NCBI GenBank assembly: GCA_027579435.1 | Contig: JANBPK010000081.1 | Location: forward strand, 1-17,849 | Direction of reading: 5' to 3' | DNA from: Candolleomyces eurysporus | Taxonomy: Eukaryota; Basidiomycota; Agaricomycetes; Agaricales; Psathyrellaceae | Length of the DNA: 17,849 bases | In this document: piece by piece, positions 1-8,857 of the stretch | Numbering within the stretch: the stretch's first letter is position 1 | How the letters are laid out: the number at the start of each line of letters is the position of its first letter | The notes under the pieces: model-generated | Database searches by the model: none | What the model was told of the DNA's origin: nothing | What the model saw: the letters and a program-made list of their open reading frames with translations, nothing else | Program-made: the position numbers and the translations under genes

Positions 1-55
1 TGTTACGTCGATACTCCTAAAGGATATAGGAATGAGACGTATTCAAGTTCTTCTC

Positions 56-286
56 GGGTATATGGCGGGCGCGCCTCTAAGTCGGCAGTCCTCAAGCAGA
101 CTCCAACTCTCGTGAACCCAAGAGTAGTGTACTCTTTAATTATCCTTTGCGCCGCGCGAGTTATCTTAGTACTGGAAGGGTTTCGTAACATAGAGATTTA
201 ATAGACACGACCGTTTAATTGAATGATGAACAATATATTCAATAAAATTGGTATTTATTCGTGAAAAAGCGAACACGGTCGTATCA
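56..286. repeat. LTR-like repeat, left copy
   Basis: A 231-bp stretch recurs in the same orientation at 6282-6513 with roughly 90% identity by eye. On the minus strand it starts TGATAC, giving the TG expected of an LTR 5' end for the minus-strand copia element beside it. Similarity to the other copy stops at about 56, so the other LTR edge is either there or lost. It abuts the truncated copia pol directly, with no obvious polypurine tract in between. Calling it a 3' LTR is inference. Confidence 0.6.
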
Positions 287-287
287 C

Positions 288-660
288 CGGGTTCTTTGGG
301 AATTTTCAGATCCTTCGGGAAATTCTTTGTGAATTTAGAAGCTTTCCTGAGAACATCCACTGATGGGTGTCCCATACGCTGATGCCAAGTTTCATACTTA
401 GCAGAATACACGACAGTGTGGGCGTTAAAGTGGTCCACCGGGTTAACATTTACTGGCAGAGTTCTATAAACGGTCCGCCCATGAGAATATGGCCTTGCCT
501 CTAAACTGAGTTGGCTGTTCTCATCGAGAAGGACAATCGCAGATTGATCGCCCATCATCGTATGACCGTTCTGAAGGAACCACCCTAGCGATAGGAGTTT
601 TTCCTTGAAGCTAGAGACGTAGAAGACAGGGTGGAGATGGATCACACATTTTTTTCTCAC
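288..660 (-). pseudogene. Ty1/copia pol fragment: GAG-pre-integrase domain
   Basis: This minus-strand frame continues the copia polyprotein after a frameshift. It carries the signature of the GAG-pre-integrase region: a P-V-F-Y-V-S-S-F-K-E-K-L-L-S-L-G segment matching the family's 'LP..hNLlSv' stretch, then WHQRMGHPS, the first half (H-x4-H) of the integrase zinc finger. The C-x2-C half, integrase core, reverse transcriptase and RNase H are absent because the reading frame runs into the repeat at 286. It is joined to the upstream gag-protease frame only by skipping one A in the A7 run at 649-655. Family identity is well supported; the fragment cannot be functional. Confidence 0.8.
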
Positions 661-3262
661 CAATGTAGAGAGCTAGGAAACAAGTTCCTTTGCCTTCTAT
701 TGCAATAGACGAAGTTGCCGTAGTAACTCCTTTTCCCTCGATGATCTGATAATCAACGAGATCTTGTCTATTATTGGTAAAATGTTGACTTGTTCCAGAA
801 TCAAGGATCCATCCTCTACTTTTCTCACTCTTTGCACTATCCGCACGCAGAACCAGGTATTCTATTTCAGCACTTATACAGGCGAAGAATACACTACTAC
901 TACCGCTATGACTAGTCACCGCTGTAGGAGTTCGCGTTAATGATAGTTTGGAAAGAGGAGTAAATGACTTGTACCTTCCCATGATAGAGCCCTCACTGCA
1001 GTCCTGTCGGTACTGCACCTCGTCATACATAAAGGTGCCGACTGTCTGCTTCATCACCTCGTTCCACATCTTGCTTTCGGGGAGCCACAACCAATAGTAC
1101 CCCTTTCCGGGTTCCGAAATGGGTTTCTTCCCATAGTCAAGATACAGACCCGTGTTTCGGTACACGGCCATGTATTCTTCTGGTTTGATGAAACCTCCTT
1201 TGGGTTGCATGTCAATACTATCGACAACTTCCCCGTAGGAATCCGGGCAAAACCAAATGGTTTTCCCCTTATGGAATCCCTTTTTGTGGTCATCCCAGAA
1301 GTTGTTAAGTTGGCCAGTGATCCAAAAGGATCTCTTCCACACGGTCTCAATGATTTCGTTAGTCTCCACGTTTTCCTTATACCAAACCTTCCCTGGTACG
1401 ACATTAATTTTGTTGAACCCTATGTCCAGTCTTTCCACAAGGAAAGGACTGTCTATGAATGGCATCACATGAAACTCATCGTAGGAAAGAGTGGGTAGGT
1501 CTTCTGAAGTCAATTTGGGCTTCTCTGTGCGACTAAAGTCAGCGACTATAGAAGCTTCCAAATTATCGGACTTACTATTCGGTTTTTCGGAGTCTGGCGA
1601 AAAAGATCGAGATCTCTTGTGACTTCCTGGCACCGAACAAATGGAGACTGCGTCTTCGTCTTCCATAAACAAGGCCTCATCCCTTGCTTCTATTTCCTGC
1701 ATCTCGACCATGGCAACTTCATCAGTTGGAGCCATTTGCTCCTCAGAATCGAAGTTTGCTCTTTCGAGCATCTTCATTGTCTCGGTGGTTTTAACCACCT
1801 CAAGGGATTCTGCTATCTTGCGGGATTTCTTGACGCAAGGATATACTGATGGGGGTGTTTCCTTTTGCTGGACCGGCGAATTTTCTGCGACAGTCCTGGA
1901 AACGGCCCCTCTACCGCTTATCAAAGTAACGGTAGCTTTTGCCTTGGGAGGCGGGCGAGGATCGGCCGACTTCTTGGAGTTTCCTCCACGGAGTTTTGGG
2001 AGACCGATCGTATAGTTCGGGATGTAACCCAAACCGGAAGCAGTGGGAGCCTTGGGAATCTTGGAATAGGGGGTCCCAAGGTCGTCAGTTACTCCTGGGA
2101 TAACCCGAGGAGGAGACGTAAGAGGGGGAAAGGCGAAGTGAGACCGGAAATCGGGGGTATGAACGGCGTCGTAATGCGCCTGGGAGCGAGCCGGATCATA
2201 CTCAAGAGAGTTGATCGGCGGTTGGATGTTGAATGGGAGTGCGAAAGGGTTATTCTGATAAGAACTCCCCTTGGAGGTAGTTGCCTTGCCGATGGGAATT
2301 GCTTTCTGGGCAAGGTTCTTTTGCACGAGTTTGAATGAGTCCTCCAGCGACATTGTGTCAGTGACAGAGGTGGTGGTGGCAGGCTGAATGCGATCAGCAA
2401 GGGATAGGGATGCAAAAAGATTGTCTGCATTAGGAGTGTCCGATTCGGAACCGGAACCAGTATCAGCAGTGTTGGCCTTGGCCTTGGCCTTTCCTTTCTT
2501 GGAACGGCCGGCACGCTGTCGCTTCTCCTTCTTCTGTTGTTGCTGCTGCTGTGGTTGATCCGCGCGCTGCTTGGAAGAGGAGGCAGTTGGCTGCGAAGCC
2601 TTCTGCTGCTGGTGGAAAAGGGGAGTATTCCCCTTCCGCTGGACAGTGGAGATGCGGTTAGCCAGGGCTTTCTTGCCCAGCTTTTGCTTTCTTTCCCACT
2701 CCGTAAGCATATAGGACTTGACCTTTTCGACGGTCAGCTCCTTCTTGTTGATATCGGCCACCATTAGTGGCACGATGTTGGAATAGGCCTGCGGCATGGT
2801 AGCTACCAACTGCATGGCCAAGATCTTCTCTGGGATTTCCACGGAGGCAGCCTTCATCTTGCTGACCAACAGGTCCCAGTGTGCGAATTCCTTCTGTGGA
2901 CTCTGGGAACCTGGAATGGAGAACTTGTACCACTTGCAGAACCAAGAACAGATCTGCGAGTCGGAGGTTGCTCCATAAGCGGTCTTAAGATTGGCCCAGA
3001 TCTTAGGAGCATCCGACTTCATATGGTCGTTCCTAAGATCCTCCCGGATCTTGAGAAGGATAAGGCCTTTAGCCAAATCAGACTTCTCAGTCCAAGCCTC
3101 CAATTTATCTCCATCGGTAGGCTTGGAGATCTTTCCATCAACAATTTGCCACATGCTCTTACTAAGGAGGTATAACTCCATAGTTTGAGCCCATCTGGTG
3201 TAGTTGGATCCGTTGAGGGTGGGGATGGCGTTGTAGGCGGCATCGGTCTTGGAGTGCGAGAT
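611..3262 (-). pseudogene. Ty1/copia gag plus aspartic protease
   Basis: The frame opens at 3262, just after an in-frame TAG, and ends with TGA at 611-613. Residues before the first ATG (3181) match the start of copia gag proteins (LNGSNYTRWAQTMELYL), so that ATG is not the natural start. A UBN2/Retrotran_gag_2-type capsid domain follows (to about 2690), then a poly-Gln tract (around 2530-2555) and a Lys/Arg-rich stretch. No CCHC zinc knuckle is seen. About 480 residues of unrecognised sequence, including the Trp-rich segment FWITGQLNNFWDD, separate the Gln tract from the protease motif WILDSGTS (catalytic Asp codon at 800-802). After the protease the frame breaks at the A7 run 649-655. It would encode the particle coat and its processing enzyme. 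Confidence 0.85.
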
Positions 3263-3415
3263 CTAGAAAAGAAAGATGTCAGCGAACTTGTACAGATTTT
3301 CCATGATAATAACACATGGAAGCAAAGAATGAGCCGCCTGCAAGCTTTACCTGTACTTCCGGCCGTAGTTACCATGTTTCCATGTTACCACATGAACCAG
3401 AAGGATCTCTACGAT

Positions 3416-4543
3416 CTAAAGCTTCCGAGATGGATCGTCAGATCCATCAAGGGTCCTGTCAGGTGCCTGCGATGATTGGTTTTCTTTGTCCGAATCAGAT
3501 TCGGGGGGAAGAGATCCACCAGGTGCAGATGGAGTTCGATTCCCAGGGATTGGCCTGGGAGTATCAAATCGTCTTCTCTGCAGGATGACGTATCCCTCTG
3601 GAGGAGAAGGTGTTCTTCTTACTCCGGAGCCTGTTGAGAAGTGACGTGCCAAAGCATGACCAATATTCTCAGGAACCATTCCTTCCCAACGATTGTTTAT
3701 GGAAGGCGGTCCTGGATCTCGGGAAACAACTTCTTGATCGACATTAATGGGGTTATGGCGGGTGCCAGTCTCCCTGTGTCGTTCCTCACGATTGCCTCCA
3801 GAACGGGGTCTGGGGCGGTTGCGAGCAGAAGTTTCCTGCTGACGTGATCCTCTGTTAAGGAGTCCATTACCTCGCCCACGTCCAGACCAGACAGGTGGAT
3901 TATATGGAACTCCTCCAACTGAGTTAATTGCGTTATTACGATCTGATTGATCTTGATTGACGCGATTTGTCCGTCTACGAGTAGACGACCATCTTGGTAA
4001 CAAATTCCTCGGCGGAGAATTAAAATTCTGCCTCAGATTCTCATTACTCAACGATAGCAGGTTTCTAATACTAGCCACTGTTGCGACATTCCTCCGAACT
4101 TCCTGACACAGCGTACGGATTTGGTTTCCCAATCAGCATATGTCAGTACTGTTACACGCAACCTGATTCGGGTGCATACGTCCGAGGATGTTGCTAGGGT
4201 AGTATTGGTTCCCCAGAAAAAACGGCATGCGAAAGGCTTCAACCGGATGAAACATCCAGGATGCCTGATACCGATTTATCCAATCGATCTCATTCATTAT
4301 TACATCCAGCCTTGCGGCATACGGAGCGTAACGCATAAGCCGATCCATTGCCACATGAAGTGACATTGTCAGCGACAACCACACTACCCACGTAGTCAGC
4401 GTCCAGCCCGAGGGCAGAGCGACAGGGTTGTAGTGCAGGGCAACAAGCGCGGGGCTCATAACTGTTAGACAGCATTTCTCGCATGGGAGTGCGAGTCCTA
4501 GTGTCACGCAGCTACAAGTAGGGAGAGTATGTTGTTGAGACAT
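3416..4543 (-). pseudogene. Unidentified ORF with one in-frame stop
   Basis: Two segments in the same minus-strand frame, 4543-4136 and 4132-3416, are separated by a single TGA at 4133-4135. Together they span 376 codons from ATG at 4543 to TAG at 3416. The N-terminal part is Cys-containing (CSC, CEKCC) and Trp-rich. The C-terminal part is rich in Arg, Asn, Pro and Ser with an RGRGNG patch and ends in an acidic/Ser segment (DSDKENQSS), a composition seen in nucleic-acid-binding low-complexity regions. I do not recognise the family. It lies just upstream of the copia gag on the same strand, between the two LTR-like repeats, so it may be a retroelement ORF. The TGA may be a decayed CGA codon, which is inference. 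Confidence 0.5.
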
Positions 4544-4896
4544 ACCATATACTTATGGATAGGCTACTGAGTGATGCTTGAGGAGATGTACTACTGACTT
4601 TGCTTATAGAAAGTGCTTCGAGCTTTATTCGTACTAAACTACATGGTTTATATACTACTCGAATATGTGACTGTAACGTCACACAAAGTCACCTAGTGGT
4701 CTGTGCACATTGGATGACTGAGCATTGCGTGCTTAAGGTGTAATTCTAACACCATTATGACGCATTGCTCTGGATGCTGAACCTAGAATACTACTAGACC
4801 TACTATATGCCGAATTTACTGCGTAATACTATTTATAGAGGTTTACATAATAAGCGCCATGGAACAGGCGTCTATTTCACGTAAGTTCAACAGATC

Positions 4897-5190
4897 CTAT
4901 TCAATTTTGGTCCATTTGTCAAGGTATTCAGGGTCTGAGCTCATATCAAAAGAAACTCCCATTGCAACCACTTTCAGTGCTTTGGCTATCACTTGACGGT
5001 GATGATGAACTGAACTGTGTTAATTAACCTGCAAAGGCTGGATCAGCGGGTAGCCAGGAATAGAGGTCAGCAAGGACTTGAGGTTCAGCGCACTGGGGTA
5101 CAAGACTGATGCTGTGAGGCGCCTGGTAGTCAATAGGTGAGACATTAGGTCCATAGACATAAATGTGCCAGCTAAAGCAGAAAAGAATAT
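4897..5190 (-). pseudogene. Possible small coding remnant
   Basis: On the minus strand a pyrimidine-rich acceptor (ttcttttctgctttag, ending near 5175) precedes short reading frames of protein-like composition. One ends at about 5030. Another, closing with TAG at 4897-4899, includes the string AKALKVVAMGVSFDM and an acidic/Trp tail. They are interrupted by stops, so no continuous exon can be drawn. I do not recognise the protein. It may be an old exon, a decayed transposon ORF or chance. Confidence 0.2.
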
Positions 5191-5457
5191 TCAGCAATGC
5201 TGGAGGAGGAACGAAGACAGAAACATATGTTGAAGAGATCTAAATACGGCGAGACTACTAACACACCAACTAACACCTAACACCAACTCCAAGTTGAGCC
5301 GTGCGAGGTAAGTATAATGTATAAACCTTTGGTAGTCGTGCTGCACCAAAATCAGGGGTGCGAGTATNGGGGGGTAGTGTAGAGTATTAAGAATTTACAA
5401 GTTCTCTCTCTTGTGCACCCTAGTTCCAAGTAATCGAGGAGTACTCAATAATCACAC

Positions 5458-5477
5458 AGTTAACCTTAAGGTTAACT
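5458..5477. repeat. Perfect 20-bp palindrome
   Basis: AGTTAACCTTAAGGTTAACT is identical to its reverse complement over all 20 bases; the flanking bases (C at 5457, T at 5478) break the symmetry. It sits in non-coding sequence. It could be a protein-binding site or a cruciform-forming site; nothing here decides which. Confidence 0.9.
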
Positions 5478-6281
5478 TCTTTATAGCTTTGATCTTTCTT
5501 TAACTTAGTATCACGCTGTGCGAGATAAAAGTCACAAATCCAGCTGATTGCAAACACAAAGTAAACACAAATAAAACAGCAGTAATTCTCTGAGGAAAAA
5601 CTATGCTAAGAGAGTCCAATATATATACTATCTGCTGAGCGATCACTGGAACATGATAAATAGGTGTACACGGGATTTATAAATAAAGAGAGTCCAGGCC
5701 CCAGCTCAGAGAGAGAGATAAAGAGATAAAAAAAGGGTATTAGATACACCAAGGCGCCGCCACGCCACCCCTGCGCTCGCGCTGTGACTATTAATAGATT
5801 CTGACTGCCTTTTCTAGTATGCCGAGTGGGATGCTGAAGTTGATTGAGGGTGGTCGGTCTACGGTTATTCCAACTGCTGCCTTGGTGAACCTTTGCTTGA
5901 GCCGCGTGAGGAGGAGTCGGACCTCCATCAACTGAATATATTTATCTTGGCAAGTCCCTTGTGACCGCCCTCTGGGTTATCTTTTTCTGTGAACGACTTT
6001 CCTTTCAGAGTACTTTTGAGCTCCTTTCTCGTGCCGCGCCAGCCGTCATGCCGTCTGATGTGCCGAAACCTCGCTGCGCATCTCTTTGTGTGCTTAGGGA
6101 CTCGCCCTACTGCTCTAGCAAATATACTCGATTAATGTGAGGCCACGCAAGAGGGTAGGTACCTTTAGTGCCTAGGAAACCCCCTCTATTGCTTTAGTAG
6201 TGAGATTGAGCCTTTCAGCTGCAGGGCAGGCCGTTTGATCTGAAGCGGCGCCAACCGGCTAGCATACTAAACCCTAGTCTT

Positions 6282-6513
6282 GGGTATATGGTGGGCGCGC
6301 CTCTAAGTTGGCAGTCCTCAAGTAGACTCCAACTCTCATGAACCCAAGAGTAGTGTACTCTTTAATTATCCTTCGCACTGCGCGAGTTATCTTAAGACTG
6401 GACGGGTTTTGTAACATAGAGATTAAATAGACATGACCGTTAATTGAATTATGAACAATGTATTCAATAAACTTGGGTTATTTATTCGCAAAAAAGCGAA
6501 CACGGTTGTATCA
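6282..6513. repeat. LTR-like repeat, right copy
   Basis: This is the direct repeat of 56-286. If the pair are LTRs of a minus-strand element, this is the 5' LTR, beginning (minus strand) TGATAC at 6513. At least seven of its differences from the left copy are CG in the left copy and TG or CA here, which suggests decay of methylated cytosines in this copy. No target-site duplication can be confirmed because the other LTR boundary is unclear. Confidence 0.6.
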
Positions 6514-6580
6514 ACGTGTCGTAATCACATCCTCCCAACCAAATTTGCCCCCCACCATCCTGCTAGATCCAGGTTTTTGC

Positions 6581-6858
6581 TACCACTGTAGGTTTTGATG
6601 TGTTTGTTCAAAGAGTGCATTTTAAGCAAAACAAATGCAAGGGTTGACTTTGTCTACAATATGCAATACAAATGTTCAAGCTAAGCAAATCCAAATTTGC
6701 ATTGCATGTGTCTAGCCCTCTTCTGCTACTGCCAAAACTTTGCTCGATATGTGTCCAATGTAGGCACATTAAACACAAACTGTAAACAAATGCATTCCTT
6801 GCACCTGATTTTTTTAAGATGTGCTCATTGAACAAACACATTAAAAACTGCAGTGGTA
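6581..6858. mobile_element. MITE-like inverted-repeat element with TA duplication
   Basis: The arms 6581-6663 and 6776-6858 are inverted copies that align without gaps over 83 positions, with 64 identical by hand count. Termini read TA-CCACTG and CAGTGG-TA. The element is therefore about 274 bp between two TA dinucleotides, the target duplication typical of Tc1/mariner-group transposons. It has no coding capacity and would need a transposase supplied elsewhere. It lies just beyond the last recognisable coding sequence of the minus-strand gene starting at 8066, possibly inside it. Confidence 0.65.
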
Positions 6859-6949
6859 TGAGCGGATACCGAGAGCTGTGAACAGAGAAAACAGACCAGT
6901 GTTTGAGTCCAAGGAAAGAGAGAGAGAGATAAAAAGACTGGAAACACAA

Positions 6950-8066
6950 TCATGGAATCTGAGCAACCCCTGGTAAGCATGTCATTGACGTAAAGCCTTT
7001 TGAAGCAAGCTTTCCCCAGGCTATGGAATGCTGCAATAGAGAGGTGATAAGGAAACGTACCATCCGGACTTGGGTGTGGACCCGTCCCTAGCGACCTATT
7101 CCCCTTCAATGCAGCCATCGCAAGCAAAACAGCCTCTTGCAACTTGACATCCTTGCGGGCAAGAGTATCAACAATTTGACGACCCAGCTGGCCACTAGCA
7201 TCCTGAGCTCGACACTCATGGAGATACAGGCAAGGCAAAAACAGAGGCCGATAGCTTCTCCCCTTCCTCTCTTCTTGTCTTTGCCCTGTTCCTTGTGGAG
7301 TTTGTCCAATGGAAGCGACAAGATTGATACGGACAAGCATATGGCTGAGACGATCAGTTGGATGATGGAATTGACGAGTTCTTAGAGGGCGAAAGGTGAA
7401 GGGGACAATCATATTGAAGGTGTCGAGCTGTAGAGAGTTATGAGCGACAAGAATAGGTGGCAAAAGGGAGATAGCGCACCGTCACCATCCCATCTCACGC
7501 CTCCCTTGGTTCTAATCTCAAACTCTCCAGCCTCAAAGCGGAATCCGCAATGGACGACACGAGTGCTTTCAGAGCCCGAGCGTAGGTGGTTTGCGGAGTC
7601 AGTGAGCAATTGAGGGAAAGGTTGGATAATGCAAACACGAACTCAAGTCTGAGCAAAGCAGGCAAGTTTCAAAAGGCGCATCAATGGTGAGGGAGACAAC
7701 TGACTGACCGTGGTATAGAGACGCAACGCCATGGACAGCTTCAGTCTTGGCTTCTTAGGGGAGGCCATTCCCCAAGTCGGTTGCCAATGCAATCCATGAG
7801 CTTTGGTGGGCGAGTGAATTCGGCCGAGGACCTCGTTACCTCTTCTCATTGATCCTTCCAGTTCAAAGATGCCTATGACGATAACCTGCGGTGCAAGGCG
7901 TTGAGCTGTCCTTCCTCGTCGAGTGAGCTAGCGTTGAAATCGCCCGTTCGGCACCGACTACCTTGTTCCTTACAAAAGGACGGGCTTCAAAAACACCTGA
8001 CAGGGTTCTTTGCTCTATATCTTGGCCGAAGCCTACCTTTTGCAATTGAATCACTTTAAGCTTCAT
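6950..8066 (-). pseudogene. Unidentified intron-containing gene, 3' end disrupted
   Basis: The first ATG is at 8066, with a ten-codon exon followed by a donor (AAAG|GTAGGC at 8036). Several stretches look coding and end or begin at GT/AG signals. Examples are a segment with DEEGQLNALHR (about 7870-7960), one with GQSVVSLTIDAPFETC (about 7640-7730), and an alpha-helical Leu/Ala-rich one (LGRQIVDTLARKDVKLQEA, about 7100-7190). Acceptors with pyrimidine tracts (e.g. ctctctattgcag, ctctctacag) all read on the minus strand. I could not chain the exons into one frame and do not recognise the product. The 3' side runs into the MITE and the LTR-like repeat, so the gene is probably truncated or decayed. 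The intergenic space to the divergent DUF1996 gene is about 790 bp. Confidence 0.35.
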
Positions 8067-8857
8067 CCTCTTTCTCTCTCCCCATCTCGGGTTTCAAATC
8101 ATCAAGCGGATGTTAGTTTTCTCATCTTGCGTCTCTGCGGCTTGTTGGATGGCAGAAATCAAAGGTTATGGGTGCAATTGGAGGACAGGAAGGCAAAGAA
8201 GCGTTCTTGAGGTTGGGCCTAGGTGCGCTTTATTTGTTTTTTTCTTTTTTTTTCACATGCATACGGCATGTACCTTCGAGCTCCCTGAATAGACATATTT
8301 TTGCCCTTTCCTCGCATGCTGTGCGGGTTCTCTTCAACAGCACTCCTGCTTCATTGGTGTTCCTGGCTGGGCCTTTTAACCGCCTCTTTTGCTCAAGCAT
8401 TGAGCAAGGAGGTTGAGAGGCTGCATTTGGACCGCTTTTGAAGATCTGGTCGATCCTCCTATCGCACAGGTTCGGTATATTTGGACTCAACTAACATTCT
8501 GGCTATCAGAAACATGATTCCAATGGATTCTCCTGGCTCCGCAACCCACTCTGCCCCCTCCGCGTTCCCTGCTCTGTTCTGTGGTGATTCAGATATGCCT
8601 CAGCGCCCCAGCCCCGCCTGAATCTTCGCGGCTCGGTAGATTCACGGACGGACAAGGTCCTCATGTGTCATGAACCCCCCCCTTGGGTTCGCAAAGCCCA
8701 AGCTCCAATCCAATCCGGTGTCCTTGACACCACATCCTACATGGGAGATATCAAAGCTAGCCTATTTATACACCTTGCTTACACTCGCCAATTTTCTTTC
8801 GAGTTTCGCGACTCCTCATCCAGTTTTCCAACTTCCAGCAATCAATCTCTCTGTGGC
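8067..8857. promoter_or_regulatory. Divergent intergenic region
   Basis: This 0.8-kb interval lies between the minus-strand start at 8066 and the DUF1996 start codon at 8858. It contains pyrimidine-rich tracts, including a T-rich run near 8232-8252, but no convincing ORF. By position it should hold the promoters of both genes. Confidence 0.5.
8763..8770 (+). promoter_or_regulatory. Probable TATA box of the DUF1996 gene
   Basis: TATTTATA lies 88 bp before the start codon at 8858, a plausible distance for a fungal promoter. A pyrimidine-rich stretch (ttttctttcg...ctcctcatcc) lies between it and the ATG. Confidence 0.45.

Larger units (their letters stand above)
4544..6281. other. Long non-coding stretch
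   Basis: No long ORF lies in this 1.7-kb stretch. If the flanking repeats are LTRs, it would be the leader or extended 5' region of a minus-strand element. It holds a TATA-like motif on the minus strand (TTTATTTATAAA, 5676-5687), a purine-rich run (about 5706-5736), short (C)TAACACC-type repeats near 5258-5290, a perfect palindrome (5458-5477), one N (5368) and a possible short coding remnant near 4897-5190. Confidence 0.5.

Noticed and set aside
6950..8066. Armadillo-repeat (ARMC8/Vid28-like) identity for the minus-strand gene
   Set aside because: Some segments look alike (a K/R-N-K-V-V-G stretch, Leu/Ala helices), but other frames over the same bases look equally coding, and I could not chain exons. 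The name is not supported.
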